Positions 26,030 through 35,748 of a stretch of DNA of 64,000 bases are shown one piece after another. The notes under the pieces were generated by a model, which saw only the letters and a list, made by a program, of their open reading frames with translations, made no database searches and had not been told where the DNA came from. The DNA is taken from assembly GCA_902768785.1 (NCBI GenBank), contig CACXMM010000023.1, forward strand, positions 1 through 64,000, written 5' to 3'. A program made the position numbers and the translations under genes. How positions within the stretch are numbered: the stretch's first letter is position 1; each line of letters opens with the position of its first letter. This DNA is from an uncultured Prevotellaceae bacterium (GTDB lineage Bacteria > Bacteroidota > Bacteroidia > Bacteroidales > Bacteroidaceae).

Positions 26030-26659
26030 ATGAAGAAAGTATTTTTTATGGCTATTGCAGCCGTTGGTTTGACATTCGCAAGCTGTGGTAACAAACCCGC
26101 TCAGGCTCCCATTGAGGAAGCAGTTGATTCAACAGAAGTAGCATTGGAAGAGGCTAACGCCGCTGCTGATGAAGTGATTGCCCAGTTAACCGATGCTACC
26201 GATGCTGGTACGATCCAGACCGCTCTTGAGACTGTGAAGGCAAAGGTTGCTGAGTTCCTCGCAAAGAATCCAGAGATCGCTAAGGAGTATCTGGCAAAGG
26301 TTCAGAACTTCCTGGCTGAGAACGCTGACAAGATCAAGGGTCTGGTTGCTGGTAATGCCGCTGTTGCTGGTCTGCTCGACACCGTAAGTGCTATTCCAAG
26401 TGAGAGCGTTGACGCTTTGCTGAACGCTGGTGATGCTCTGAAGGGTCTGGGTATCGATGCCGCTTCACTGGCTGGTAAGGCCGTGGATGCTGCTGGCGAT
26501 GCTGTAGAGAATGCCAAGGACGCTGCTGTTGATGCCGTAAAGGACGCTAAGGATGCTGCTGTTGACAAGGCCGCTGGTGCTGTGAACGATGCAAAGGACA
26601 AGGCTGGTGAGGCTATTGACAAGGCTGCTTCCGATGCCAAGAAGAAGTTAGGTCTCTAA
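26030..26659 (+). CDS. Alanine/lysine/aspartate-rich lipoprotein
   Basis: 209 residues. A type II signal peptide ends in LTFASC, so Cys20 should be lipidated and the protein anchored in the inner or outer membrane. The mature part is almost only Ala, Asp, Lys, Val and Glu. The last 70 residues repeat an 11-residue-like pattern (DAAVDAVKDAKDAAVDKA) as in LEA-type or apolipoprotein-like amphipathic helices. Function is not known; a desiccation, stress or membrane-binding role is a guess from composition. It has its own promoter and terminator. The codons are uniform (GCT, GAC, AAG), suggesting high expression. Confidence 0.8.
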   Translation: MKKVFFMAIAAVGLTFASCGNKPAQAPIEEAVDSTEVALEEANAAADEVIAQLTDATDAGTIQTALETVKAKVAEFLAKNPEIAKEYLAKVQNFLAENADKIKGLVAGNAAVAGLLDTVSAIPSESVDALLNAGDALKGLGIDAASLAGKAVDAAGDAVENAKDAAVDAVKDAKDAAVDKAAGAVNDAKDKAGEAIDKAASDAKKKLGL

Positions 26660-26681
26660 TTGACAGGATCAACGTCATAAA

Positions 26682-26712
26682 AAAAGCTCCCGAATCCGGG
26701 AGCTTTTCTTTT
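26682..26712. terminator. Bidirectional intrinsic terminator
   Basis: AAAAGCTCCCG (26682-26692) pairs perfectly with 26697-26707 across AATC, flanked by A-runs on the left and T-runs on the right. It serves the lipoprotein gene (+) and the convergent DUF4293 operon (-). Confidence 0.85.
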
Positions 26713-26714
26713 TG

Positions 26715-27170
26715 TTATCTTATTCTGTCCATCGACCGGACAAGGGCTTCGTCTGCCAGGATTCCCTTTCGTGCCAGGATATAAAGCAACAGGGCAACGA
26801 AAGGAAGAAAGGCTATCACCTCGAAATGGAAGGTGGCCTGCAAATCATCTCCTAATGTCAGGGCGTAAAAGACATAAAAGGTGTACCACAATACCATCAG
26901 TAGAATGTTCAACAAGCAAAGCTTGGCCTGCACCTTGCGATTCTTATAAAGGAAGATAGCAGCAATGGTAATCGGACAAGTCAGCAGGAGCAGGAGGAAA
27001 AGAACCCACACGGAGAAGTCATGTCCGCCTGGGGTAACCACCCAGAGATTATATACCGGCATGTCAACCCCCATTCCCGTTGGTACAAAGGTGCCTATCG
27101 GGAGACAAAGACAGATGGTTGTCACGATGAGGGCAAGAAGCAGGTATAGAGTCTGTTTGCGCTGTATCAT
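26715..27170 (-). CDS. DUF4293 family membrane protein
   Basis: 151 residues with four hydrophobic segments, starting MIQRKQTLYLLLALIV. This matches the Bacteroidetes DUF4293 family, which begins MIQRxQT, as I recall it. Its function is unknown. It overlaps the upstream omega-like gene by one base and is in the same operon, an arrangement common in this phylum. Confidence 0.8.
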   Translation of the reverse strand: MIQRKQTLYLLLALIVTTICLCLPIGTFVPTGMGVDMPVYNLWVVTPGGHDFSVWVLFLLLLLTCPITIAAIFLYKNRKVQAKLCLLNILLMVLWYTFYVFYALTLGDDLQATFHFEVIAFLPFVALLLYILARKGILADEALVRSMDRIR

Positions 27171-27499
27171 CAGTTCTGGTTCTCCTTTGACGGGTCGCGA
27201 TAATAGACATTTCCCTCGATAAACTCCTGAGTAGCCAGCAAGGTGGCCTTCGGCAGTTTCTCGTAGTAACGGGAGATCTCAATCTGCTCACGGTTCTCGA
27301 AGACCTCTTCCAGAGAGTCGTTATAGGAAGCGAACTCAGCGAGCTTCTTACTCAGATCCTGCTTGATCTCCACGGAGATCTGATTCGCTCTCTTGGCAAT
27401 GATAGCTACACTCTCATAGATATTACCAGTATCCTTACTGAGATCCATGATGTTACGGGTAACGGTGTTAACCGGTGCTTTTGATTTCTTGTAATCCAT
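27170..27499 (-). CDS. rpoZ: RNA polymerase omega / Rpb6-like subunit
   Basis: 109 residues. The core (TGNIYESVAIIAKRANQIS, KLAEFASYND) fits the Rpb6/omega fold used in Bacteroidetes as the omega subunit, which helps assemble and stabilise beta' of RNA polymerase. Length and N-terminus (MDYKKSKAPVNTVTRN) agree with the phylum-specific form. It lies between bamD and DUF4293 with an 18-bp gap to bamD, so transcription from the bamD promoter is likely. The gene symbol follows function, not sequence identity to the proteobacterial protein. Confidence 0.8.
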   Translation of the reverse strand: MDYKKSKAPVNTVTRNIMDLSKDTGNIYESVAIIAKRANQISVEIKQDLSKKLAEFASYNDSLEEVFENREQIEISRYYEKLPKATLLATQEFIEGNVYYRDPSKENQN

Positions 27500-27517
27500 A
27501 TTCTTGATATTTATACT

Positions 27518-28354
27518 TTATTCATCATCTCTGTTATCACCGATGTTCTTCTTACATACGGCGATGAATTTCTCTGCCATCTCACGGTTCTTGCTCTCAG
27601 GGTATTCGTTGATGAAGCCGTAGCATTCATCCTCAGCATCGCGATAGCGTTCCAGCTTCTTGGATTCCACACTCTGCTGAGCCAGACCGAATTTGCTCTT
27701 CATGATCAGCAGGGCAAATTCCTCACGCATGGAGCTATAGGGATAATCCTTCAAAGCATTCTGTGAAGTCACGATGCATGCCTCATAGTTGGAACCGCCC
27801 GTCAGACAGTTTCCGAAGTAAGGACCAAGGTTATAATACAGCTGGGCTGAGAGCAGTTCCTTTTTCACCAGCTTGTCTTGTAAGTCAAACAAGCGCTGCT
27901 GGGCTTTCCGCTTTAAGGTAGCCTCGGGATAGAGATCCAGGTATTCCTGATAGGCAGTAATGGCGTTGACAGTTGCTGTCTGGTCAAGACGTGGCTCAGG
28001 CGTACTCATAAACAAGCTCTCACCGGCATAGAAAGAAGCCATTTCAGCATAATGGCCTTTCGGATAGGTCTGATAATACTTCTTAAATCCCATCGAGGCA
28101 GCCTCGAAGTCACCATTGCAATATTCTGCCATGGCAAGCATGTACAGACATTCTTGCGCGTTATCCGTTCCTTTCTGGATGGTTACCAGTTCTTCCAACA
28201 GGGTGATGGCCTTGACGTATTTCCCATTAGCGAAACACTCCTTGGCATATTCATATTTGAAATTGTAGTCCTGCGACTTATAAACCTTGTTGAACTCGTT
28301 GGCACAACCAGTAAGGAGCATGACTGTACAAATACTTACAAGTATCTTCTTCAT
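27518..28354 (-). CDS. bamD: Outer membrane assembly lipoprotein BamD
   Basis: 278 residues from the ATG at 28354 (MKKILVSICTVMLLTGC), a lipoprotein signal with Cys at position 16. An ATG at 28363 would leave almost no leader after the promoter box. Tetratricopeptide-type helices follow (YEYAKECFANGKYVKAITLLEEL and YYQTYPKGHYAEMASFYAGE), typical of BamD/ComL. BamD is the essential partner of BamA in inserting beta-barrel proteins into the outer membrane. First gene of the bamD-rpoZ-DUF4293 operon and divergent from uvrB. Confidence 0.9.
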   Translation of the reverse strand: MKKILVSICTVMLLTGCANEFNKVYKSQDYNFKYEYAKECFANGKYVKAITLLEELVTIQKGTDNAQECLYMLAMAEYCNGDFEAASMGFKKYYQTYPKGHYAEMASFYAGESLFMSTPEPRLDQTATVNAITAYQEYLDLYPEATLKRKAQQRLFDLQDKLVKKELLSAQLYYNLGPYFGNCLTGGSNYEACIVTSQNALKDYPYSSMREEFALLIMKSKFGLAQQSVESKKLERYRDAEDECYGFINEYPESKNREMAEKFIAVCKKNIGDNRDDE

Positions 28355-28372
28355 TTTACGCATTTTGAATTG

Positions 28373-28403
28373 CAAAATTACACATATTTCCACTAATAAC
28401 AAA
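28373..28403 (-). promoter_or_regulatory. bamD promoter
   Basis: On the minus strand, TTTG (28403-28400), a 19-bp spacer and TAATTTTG (28380-28373): a full match to the phylum consensus, 18 bp before the chosen ATG. Confidence 0.65.
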
Positions 28404-28462
28404 GGCTGCAAGGGGATTTTTAGCAAAAAATGACTATACATTAGTTCTTTTTAGTATTTTTC

Positions 28463-28657
28463 TTTGCTTTGTGCTCGTTTATACGTACCTTTTACTGCGT
28501 TGAAGGTACTTGCACTCGACAAAGCATAAAAAAAACTTATTTTATTTTGCTTTGTGCTCGTTTATACGTACCTTTTACTTCGTTGAAGGTACTTGCACTC
28601 GACAAAGCAAAAAAAACTCATTTTATTTTGCTTTGTGCTCGTTTATACGTACCTTTG
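28463..28657 (+). repeat. Tandem ~82-bp promoter-bearing repeat upstream of uvrB
   Basis: Two full copies (28463-28545, 28546-28626) and a third partial copy (28627-28657). Each starts TTTGCTTTGTGCTCG and contains TTTG, 19 bp and TACCTTT. In the first two copies the box ends in T and the unit goes on as a hairpin (GTACCTT/AAGGTAC inside GCTTTGT/ACAAAGC). In the third it ends in G, giving the consensus promoter next to uvrB. Confidence 0.85.
28627..28657 (+). promoter_or_regulatory. uvrB promoter
   Basis: TTTG (28627-28630), 19-bp spacer, TACCTTTG (28650-28657). The uvrB ATG at 28663 is only five bases on, so the mRNA is probably leaderless or nearly so. Confidence 0.7.
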
Positions 28658-28662
28658 CAAAT

Positions 28663-30696
28663 ATGGAGTTTAAACTAACATCAAAATATCAGCCGACAGG
28701 TGACCAACCAGAAGCCATTCGTGAGTTGTGCGAGGGTGTTAACCGAGGTGACAAATCACAGGTATTACTCGGCGTAACTGGGTCTGGTAAGACCTTTACC
28801 ATCGCGAATGTCATTGCCCAGGTCAAGAAGCCCACACTCATTCTCAGTCATAATAAGACACTGGCAGCCCAGCTGTATGAGGAGATGAGGGGATTCTTTC
28901 CAGAGAATGCCGTGGAATACTACGTGTCATATTATGACTATTATCAGCCCGAGGCCTATCTGCCGCAATCCGACCTCTATATAGAGAAAGATCTAGCCAT
29001 CAACGAGGAGATAGACCGGCTGCGCCTGTCAGCTGTCTCTTCCCTACTCTCAGGTCGCCGTGATGTAGTTGTTGTCTCTTCCGTTTCATGCATCTACGGC
29101 ATGGGCGGTCCGGTGGCCATGGCCAATAGTGTGATCACCATCAAGAAAGGACAGGTTCTCAATCGTAACGCCTTCCTTCGCCGACTGGTGGATGCTTTGT
29201 ATGTGCGCAACGACATTGAACTGAAACGCGGAAACTTCCGTGTGAAAGGAGATACCGTTGACGTGTTTATGGCATACAGTGACCATGTACTGCGGGTAAC
29301 GTGGTGGGATGATGAGATTGACGGCATCGAGGAATTGGATTCTGTCACCTACCATCGCCTGGCTTCGTTCGAGGAATATCAGATCTATCCCGCTAACCTG
29401 TTCGTCACCTCCAAGGAACAGACCGAACAGGCCATCCGTGCCATCCAAGATGATCTCGTAAAACAAATAGATTTCTTCAACGAGATGGGTGATCCCCTTA
29501 AGGCACAGCGCATTAAGGAACGTGTAGAATATGACATGGAGATGATCAAGGAGCTGGGACATTGCAGTGGTATCGAGAACTACTCCCGCTACTTCGACGG
29601 CCGCGAGGCAGGACAACGCCCCTACTGTCTGTTTGATTTTTTCCCTGAGGATTTCCTTCTGGTGATCGATGAGAGTCATGTGAGCGTACCGCAGATCAGT
29701 GCCATGTATGGAGGCGACCGTGCACGAAAGACCAACCTGGTGGAATATGGTTTCCGCCTTCCAGCAGCCTTCGACAACCGTCCTCTGAAGTTCGAGGAGT
29801 TCAAGGAACTGACCCATCAAGTAATCTATGTGTCGGCAACTCCTGCGGATTATGAATTGAACGAAGCAGAAGGTGTGGTTGTGGAACAGCTGATCCGTCC
29901 TACAGGACTCTTAGACCCAGAGATTGAGGTTCGTCCCAGTGAGAACCAGATTGATGATCTGCTGGATGAGATCGTCACCCGCAGTCATCGCGGTGAACGT
30001 GTCCTGGTGACCACCCTGACGAAACGGATGGCGGAGGAGCTGACGGAGTATCTGTTGAACCACGATGTCAGGGCCAACTATATCCACAGTGATGTAGCCA
30101 CACTCGATCGTGTAAAAATCATGAGCGACCTTCGAAGTGGTGTCTTCGACGTACTGGTGGGTGTGAACCTCCTCCGTGAGGGTCTCGATCTGCCTGAAGT
30201 GTCGTTAGTAGCCATTCTCGATGCTGACAAGGAAGGATTCCTCCGCTCCCACCGTTCCCTTACGCAAACAGCAGGTCGTGCCGCCCGTAATGTCAACGGG
30301 AAGGTAATCATGTATGCAGACACGATCACACAGAGCATGCAAATGACGATTGATGAAACTGCGCGTCGCCGGGCCAAACAGATGAAGTACAACGAGGAAC
30401 ATGGCATCACTCCGCAACAGATCGTGAAAGCCATTACCCAAGGCGGCTTGGTACAACCAACTCAAGAGACCGTAAGCAAGAAAGGCGAGGTGAAGGCATA
30501 CACTCCGTATATAGAACCTGATCCGATGGCTGTAGCCGCTGATCCCATCATCAAGAAGATGTCGCAGGAACAGTTACGCAAGAGTATAGACAATACCACA
30601 AAGCTCATGAAACAGGCTGCAAAGAACCTCGACTTTATACAGGCGGCCCAGTATCGTGATGAAATAATCCGTCTGCAAGAACTCTTGGAGAAATAA
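28663..30696 (+). CDS. uvrB: Excinuclease ABC subunit B
   Basis: 677 residues from the ATG at 28663 (MEFKLTSKYQPTGDQPEAI), the normal UvrB length; the longer frame only reads back through the promoter repeats. UvrB is the damage-verifying helicase-like subunit of nucleotide excision repair. Seen: Walker A GVTGSGKT (37-44), the beta-hairpin region YYVSYYDYYQPEAYLP, Walker B IDESH, helicase motif VSATPADYE, motif VI-like QTAGRAARN, and a C-terminal UVR domain (NLDFIQAAQYRDEI) that contacts UvrC. It is followed after 9 bp by the ZIP gene. uvrA lies at 41.8 kb on the same strand. Confidence 0.97.
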   Translation: MEFKLTSKYQPTGDQPEAIRELCEGVNRGDKSQVLLGVTGSGKTFTIANVIAQVKKPTLILSHNKTLAAQLYEEMRGFFPENAVEYYVSYYDYYQPEAYLPQSDLYIEKDLAINEEIDRLRLSAVSSLLSGRRDVVVVSSVSCIYGMGGPVAMANSVITIKKGQVLNRNAFLRRLVDALYVRNDIELKRGNFRVKGDTVDVFMAYSDHVLRVTWWDDEIDGIEELDSVTYHRLASFEEYQIYPANLFVTSKEQTEQAIRAIQDDLVKQIDFFNEMGDPLKAQRIKERVEYDMEMIKELGHCSGIENYSRYFDGREAGQRPYCLFDFFPEDFLLVIDESHVSVPQISAMYGGDRARKTNLVEYGFRLPAAFDNRPLKFEEFKELTHQVIYVSATPADYELNEAEGVVVEQLIRPTGLLDPEIEVRPSENQIDDLLDEIVTRSHRGERVLVTTLTKRMAEELTEYLLNHDVRANYIHSDVATLDRVKIMSDLRSGVFDVLVGVNLLREGLDLPEVSLVAILDADKEGFLRSHRSLTQTAGRAARNVNGKVIMYADTITQSMQMTIDETARRRAKQMKYNEEHGITPQQIVKAITQGGLVQPTQETVSKKGEVKAYTPYIEPDPMAVAADPIIKKMSQEQLRKSIDNTTKLMKQAAKNLDFIQAAQYRDEIIRLQELLEK

Positions 30697-30705
30697 AAAA
30701 GTAAT

Positions 30706-31482
30706 ATGGAAACAACAATAGGACTGCTTATTCCCCTGCTGGGCACCGTGTTAGGCTCAGCCTTTGTGTTCCTGATGAAGAAGGACATGTCACCGCTTAT
30801 ACAGAAGTCATTGCTTGGCTTCGCCTCGGGTGTGATGGTAGCAGCTTCCGTATGGTCGCTCATCATCCCCGCCATGGAGATGGAAGCGGATCAAGGGGCA
30901 TGGTCGGTATTGCCCGCTGCTGTGGGATTCCTCCTGGGCGTCGGATTCCTTCTCCTCATCGATGAAATTACGCCTCACCTTCATTTAGGTACCTCACAAC
31001 CAGAGGGTCCTCATTCCCGCTTGTCACGAACCACCATGCTGGCCTTGGCCGTCACCATCCACAACTTGCCGGAAGGCATGGCCGTAGGAGTGGTCTTAGC
31101 AGGAGCAGCACAAGGGGCATCGGGCATCTCCCTTGCTTCAGCCATTGCCGTATCGATAGGCATCGCCATACAGAACATTCCCGAAGGAGCTATTATCTCC
31201 ATGCCAATGCGCGCAGAGGGCAATACCCGATGGCGTTCTTTCCTCATCGGTAGTATGAGTGGGGTCGTGGAACCGTTGGGAGCACTGGCTGTCATCCTGT
31301 TAGCTGCACTGCTCACCCCCATCCTTCCCTACATGCTCTCCTTCGCTGCCGGAGCCATGTTATATGTGGTAGTTGAGGAATTGATTCCCGAGGCATCCAC
31401 AGGAAAGCATACCAATCTCAGTACAATTGGCTTTGCAATCGGTTTTGTGCTGATGATGGTACTCGACGTGGTAATGGGATAG
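30706..31482 (+). CDS. ZIP family metal transporter (ZupT/GufA-like)
   Basis: 258 residues with about eight membrane segments. The two metal-site helices carry HNLPEGMAVG and QNIPEGAII, the signature of ZIP transporters that bring in zinc or other divalent metals. A short His-containing loop (DEITPHLHLG) precedes helix four. It follows uvrB closely (9 bp) and probably shares its transcript, although no functional link to repair is known. Its stop is three bases from that of the convergent AAA-CYTH gene. Confidence 0.9.
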   Translation: METTIGLLIPLLGTVLGSAFVFLMKKDMSPLIQKSLLGFASGVMVAASVWSLIIPAMEMEADQGAWSVLPAAVGFLLGVGFLLLIDEITPHLHLGTSQPEGPHSRLSRTTMLALAVTIHNLPEGMAVGVVLAGAAQGASGISLASAIAVSIGIAIQNIPEGAIISMPMRAEGNTRWRSFLIGSMSGVVEPLGALAVILLAALLTPILPYMLSFAAGAMLYVVVEELIPEASTGKHTNLSTIGFAIGFVLMMVLDVVMG

Positions 31483-31485
31483 GTG

Positions 31486-32589
31486 TTACGGTTTTCTTAG
31501 TGCGATATTATAGTTGTAATACCGTTTGTTGCCCGTCACCTCTTCAAGCACTTTCACAAAGGGAGGGAACTTGATCGATTCTTGGGCGGCTACCCCTTTG
31601 GTCTCCAAAATCACCAGATTGTTGACAGGCTCAAGGTAGGTGTCGATTTCAAAGAACTGACCTTTCCAGATAAAACACCTACGCAGCTTGTGGATAGTCT
31701 GGCGATAGGGATCAGCCTGCTGGAGCATCTGCTCATAGAGGTTGTTATCCACCTGTCGTTCGGTCTCTATCACCTCTGTCTCGGAGATGCGTTTCTTGGA
31801 ACGATGCACATTCACCACCTTTCCCCCACTCCATTCCCTGCGACGAAGACGGACTTCACATCCTGGCTCGGCCACGAGATAGGTTTGGGTAATCATGCTC
31901 TCTGAACATTCCGGGATTTCATCCGTCAGCTCCACACGGAAGATCCGCTCTTCCTGAACAGGCTGGGGAAGTCCCACCACATTGGCAATCTCCTTGATGA
32001 CACGGTTCAGTTTCTTTTCAAAATCATCATGGTTATTGATCACACGGAGATGCGGATGGCCCGTCCATGCCTTGATCACTTTCTTATCAAGCTCACGGGC
32101 GATGCGCAGTCCTTCTTCATTTGCCTGTTCATAACGGGTGGAATTGGTGGCCGTGGTATAATACTGTTCAGCACCATCGGCAGCACTCACCAAATGCAGC
32201 ACGGCATCATAACGTTCAAACAAATCACTGGGACGGCATCCGGCCATGGCCGTAATCTCTTCCCATTCCTCGGGTTTGATATAGGCAGAGATATCCATGG
32301 TTCCTCGGTCACATACAATCAGTACAGGCTTGGTGCATACTTCTGCCAGTCGCATGAACGAATCCTCCAAAGCCAGTTGTGTCTCCAAGATGGCCCGTTC
32401 GCCTTGGTAATATAATGCACGGTTGGGTGTCAGGTAGTTCCACCCAGCCGTACTATAGATGGTGGGCACTTCCGGCACATTAAACACTTTGTATCCAAAG
32501 CTGGAGAAATACTCCGTGATTTTCACCAATGCCGTTGTCTTACCAGCACAGGGACCACCCGTTAATACGATTTTCGTGATGTTATTCAT
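31486..32589 (-). CDS. AAA-type ATPase fused to a CYTH-like domain
   Basis: 367 residues. The N-terminal half is a P-loop kinase-like ATPase (LTGGPCAGKTTALVKI, Walker A; VLIVCDRGTMD, Walker B region; AAA_28 type). The C-terminal half (about 200-365) resembles a CYTH/triphosphate tunnel domain (GCEVRLRRREW, VHRSKKRI, FFEIDTYLEP). The usual N-terminal ExExK of CYTH enzymes is not evident (FRVELTD instead), so activity is doubtful. Such fusions occur in bacteria, but I know of no certain function. It lies 12 bp after fucP, the third gene of the fucose operon; a nucleotide or sugar-phosphate role is possible but unproven. Confidence 0.75.
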   Translation of the reverse strand: MNNITKIVLTGGPCAGKTTALVKITEYFSSFGYKVFNVPEVPTIYSTAGWNYLTPNRALYYQGERAILETQLALEDSFMRLAEVCTKPVLIVCDRGTMDISAYIKPEEWEEITAMAGCRPSDLFERYDAVLHLVSAADGAEQYYTTATNSTRYEQANEEGLRIARELDKKVIKAWTGHPHLRVINNHDDFEKKLNRVIKEIANVVGLPQPVQEERIFRVELTDEIPECSESMITQTYLVAEPGCEVRLRRREWSGGKVVNVHRSKKRISETEVIETERQVDNNLYEQMLQQADPYRQTIHKLRRCFIWKGQFFEIDTYLEPVNNLVILETKGVAAQESIKFPPFVKVLEEVTGNKRYYNYNIALRKP

Positions 32590-32601
32590 GATAGGAAACG
32601 A

Positions 32602-33921
32602 TTATACAGTGGGCTTCGCCTTGTGCATGCGGAAGCCATAGACACAGACCACCAGGAAACAGATCAATGGAAGGATGAACGAAGCATTCGTAGCTGGGAA
32701 GGAACCGAAGACCGTTCCTCTGTCGATAATCGATGCCTGCAGTGGAGGCAGCACCGATCCTCCGAGGATGGCCATGATCAGTCCGGCTGCTCCAAACTTG
32801 GCATCATCGCCCAAACCATCCAATGCAATACCATAGATGGTGGGGAACATCAGTGACATACAACCACTGACAGCCACCAGGCAATACACGCCATAACGGT
32901 TCTGGAAGATGATCACACCCACGGTAAACACCATTGCGAGGATAGCGAAGATCCCAAGCAACTTAGCTGGTTTCAGATATTTCATCAGGTAGGTGGCAAT
33001 GAAACGAGAGCAGATAAAGAAGAGCATCGCATAGATATTATACTGCTGCGACAACACCTCTGCGCTCCGCTCGTCCATTCCCTCAGCCATGAAAACACGT
33101 GTACCATATTGGATGATAAATGTCCAGCACATGATCTGCGCACCCACATAAAAGAACTGAGCAATCACTCCTTCACGGTAGTATTTTAAGGAGAAGATTC
33201 GCTTCAGTGTAGGCAGGAAGTTGATCTCCTTACTCTGATCACCGTTCTTCGGCATCTTCGTGAAGAAGATGATACAGAACATCACGGCAATGACCAGTCC
33301 GATGAGCAGGTAAGGAGCTATCAGCACTGACAGGTCGGCGTTCTTCAACACCTCAAAGTCAGCCTCATTCAACGACAATCTCTCCTCACTACTCATGGGA
33401 TTCAGTTTAGCCTGGATGAAATTCATGGCAACGAACATGCCGATGATCGAGCCACAGGGATTGAAGCACTGTGCCATGTTCAGTCGTCTGGTAGCCGTTT
33501 CCTCACTTCCCATCGTCAGGATATAGGGATTACAGCTGGTCTCCAGGAACGACAGTCCGCATGTCATGATGAAATAAGCCACCAGGAAGCATCCATACAC
33601 CCCAATACCTTTTGCAGGGAAAAACAGCAGGGCACCGATGGCATACAGGGCCAGTCCCATAAGCACACCTGCCTTATACGAATACTTTCGGATGAACATC
33701 GCTGCAGGATAGGCCATGGCGAAATATCCGCCGTAGAAGGCTACCTGCACCAACGCACCTTCGGTAACGTTCATGCGGAAGATTTTGGAGAACGCCTTCA
33801 CCATCGGGTTGGTGATGTCATTGGCAAATCCCCACAGGGCAAAACAGAAAGTCACGAGGATGAACGGTATGAGATAGCTCACACCGTCCTTTGAGATCAG
33901 AGATTGTTTGTTGTTACTCAT
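32602..33921 (-). CDS. fucP: L-fucose permease, MFS (FucP-like)
   Basis: 439 residues with twelve membrane segments. The start LIPFILVTFCFALWGFANDI and the stretch TSCNPYILTMGSEETATRRL are typical of FucP, the L-fucose:proton symporter of the inner membrane. It is six bases downstream of fucI, so import and first step of use are made together. Specificity for fucose rather than a related sugar rests on this neighbour. Confidence 0.9.
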   Translation of the reverse strand: MSNNKQSLISKDGVSYLIPFILVTFCFALWGFANDITNPMVKAFSKIFRMNVTEGALVQVAFYGGYFAMAYPAAMFIRKYSYKAGVLMGLALYAIGALLFFPAKGIGVYGCFLVAYFIMTCGLSFLETSCNPYILTMGSEETATRRLNMAQCFNPCGSIIGMFVAMNFIQAKLNPMSSEERLSLNEADFEVLKNADLSVLIAPYLLIGLVIAVMFCIIFFTKMPKNGDQSKEINFLPTLKRIFSLKYYREGVIAQFFYVGAQIMCWTFIIQYGTRVFMAEGMDERSAEVLSQQYNIYAMLFFICSRFIATYLMKYLKPAKLLGIFAILAMVFTVGVIIFQNRYGVYCLVAVSGCMSLMFPTIYGIALDGLGDDAKFGAAGLIMAILGGSVLPPLQASIIDRGTVFGSFPATNASFILPLICFLVVCVYGFRMHKAKPTV

Positions 33922-33927
33922 ATTGAA

Positions 33928-35748
33928 TTATTTATACAATGGTCCAAAGTTTGCACAGGCACGATAGTCGGCACCCTCCTTATCCATGCCAAAGGCATTC
34001 CATGCGGCAGGACGGAAGATATCCTGATCAGCGACATTATGCATGCATACCGGTATTCTCAGGATGGAACACAGGGTGATGATGTCAGCACCGATATGAC
34101 CATAAGCGATGGCACCGTGGTTTGCCCCCCAGTTGTTCATCACAGAGTACACATCTTTGAAGGCATCCTTCGTGGGATCCAGTCGCGGTGCGAACCATGT
34201 GGTGGGCCATGTCGGATCGGTACGTTTGTCGAGGATATCATTCACCTCAGGATCAAGAGAAACCGTCCATCCCTCTGCCAGCTGCAGCACGGGACCTAAA
34301 CCCTGTACAAGGTTGATGCGCATCATCGTCATCGGCATACCTCCCTCAGTGAGGAAATGTGAGGAGTAACCACCGCCACGGAAATAATCACGATCAGCTG
34401 GCATCCAACTGGTAGCTTTCAAACAGGCCTCCATATCGTTGTCGGTCAGTTCCCAATGTGATTTCATCGTAGGCTGTCCCTTCTCATCACGCATGGCACC
34501 GGTAGCATCGAGGGTGGTAGCACCACTGTTGATCAGGTGAATGAATCCCTGTGCGGCACCACCGCTGAGTTCCTTTCCTGTCACACGCTTCACGGCTTCC
34601 GGACTCCAGTAGGTACGGATATCTGAGAACATCACGCCCTTATTGGTGATGAGATGTCCGAAGAGCATCGACATACCATTCAGAAAATCATTCTCCGTGG
34701 CAAGGATATTCGCTTCACGCGGACCATTCCAGTCGAAAGAGGTACACATCATCGACTCAGGAAAGTCGAAGTTCGGCTTATAGTCAGTCCACTGACGCTG
34801 TCCTTGTACACCAGCAGCGATGGCATTATGTCCGATAGCTTCTTCCTTATAGCCCATCTCGAGCAGTTTCTTCGATCCGTGCATCAGGTCGCGGATGATC
34901 ATCATCGTCTTCACGGTGAAGGCCCAGTCCTCATCTTTCTCCTCACGGTTCTTACCCTTTCCTTTACCGTTGAAGGTTGTCATCGGCGTACCTGGGAAGA
35001 GCGGACGGTCTTCGTTATAGTCATGTCCCTCATTGGGCTTGCAGTATTTCTCCACCCACTTCATAGCTTTCTCAAACTCCTCAGGGTCGAAGATGTTGAA
35101 ATCTACACGACGAAGGATTTCCACCAACGACACATATTCAGTACGCATACCCAGATACTGCTGTAGGAAGTCCGCGTTCACGATACTTCCTGCAATACCC
35201 ATACAGGTGTTTCCTAACGAGAGGTACGACTTTCCGCGCATAGTGGCCACAGCCTGAGCTGAACGGGCAAAGCGCAAGATCTTCTCTGCGACATCGGCAG
35301 GGATAGTGTTATCGTCCAAATCCTGCACATCATGTCCATAGATGCCAAAGGCAGGCAGTCCTTTCTGGGCATGTGCTGCCAGAACAGCAGCAAGATAGAC
35401 TGCACCCGGACGTTCCGTACCATTAAATCCCCATACTGCTTTCGGATAATACGGGTTCATGTCCATGGTCTCTGAGCCATAGCACCAGCAGGAGGTCACG
35501 GTAATGGTTGCCCCTACCCCTTCACGTTCAAACTTCTCCGCACAAGCGGCACTTTCACCGACGCGTCCGATGGTAGTATCGCTGATCACACACTCCACAG
35601 CACTGCCGTCACCGTTCTTCAGGTTACTCTCGATTAATGTTTTCACAGCCTTGGCCAGAGCCATTGTCTTCTCTTCCAGGCCTTCGCGGATACCGCCCTG
35701 CCTACCGTCTATCGTAGGGCGGATTCCAATTTTAGGATACTTTGTCAT
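33928..35748 (-). CDS. fucI: L-fucose isomerase
   Basis: 606 residues, as usual for FucI. It converts L-fucose to L-fuculose in the cytoplasm using Mn2+. Family stretches include [17 protein letters not shown] at the N-terminus, [32 protein letters not shown], an active-site region with GVQGQRQW, and [20 protein letters not shown] near the end. First gene of fucI-fucP-AAA/CYTH; no fuculokinase or aldolase gene is visible, so these must be elsewhere. A gut commensal using mucin fucose fits the context. Confidence 0.95.
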   Translation of the reverse strand: MTKYPKIGIRPTIDGRQGGIREGLEEKTMALAKAVKTLIESNLKNGDGSAVECVISDTTIGRVGESAACAEKFEREGVGATITVTSCWCYGSETMDMNPYYPKAVWGFNGTERPGAVYLAAVLAAHAQKGLPAFGIYGHDVQDLDDNTIPADVAEKILRFARSAQAVATMRGKSYLSLGNTCMGIAGSIVNADFLQQYLGMRTEYVSLVEILRRVDFNIFDPEEFEKAMKWVEKYCKPNEGHDYNEDRPLFPGTPMTTFNGKGKGKNREEKDEDWAFTVKTMMIIRDLMHGSKKLLEMGYKEEAIGHNAIAAGVQGQRQWTDYKPNFDFPESMMCTSFDWNGPREANILATENDFLNGMSMLFGHLITNKGVMFSDIRTYWSPEAVKRVTGKELSGGAAQGFIHLINSGATTLDATGAMRDEKGQPTMKSHWELTDNDMEACLKATSWMPADRDYFRGGGYSSHFLTEGGMPMTMMRINLVQGLGPVLQLAEGWTVSLDPEVNDILDKRTDPTWPTTWFAPRLDPTKDAFKDVYSVMNNWGANHGAIAYGHIGADIITLCSILRIPVCMHNVADQDIFRPAAWNAFGMDKEGADYRACANFGPLYK

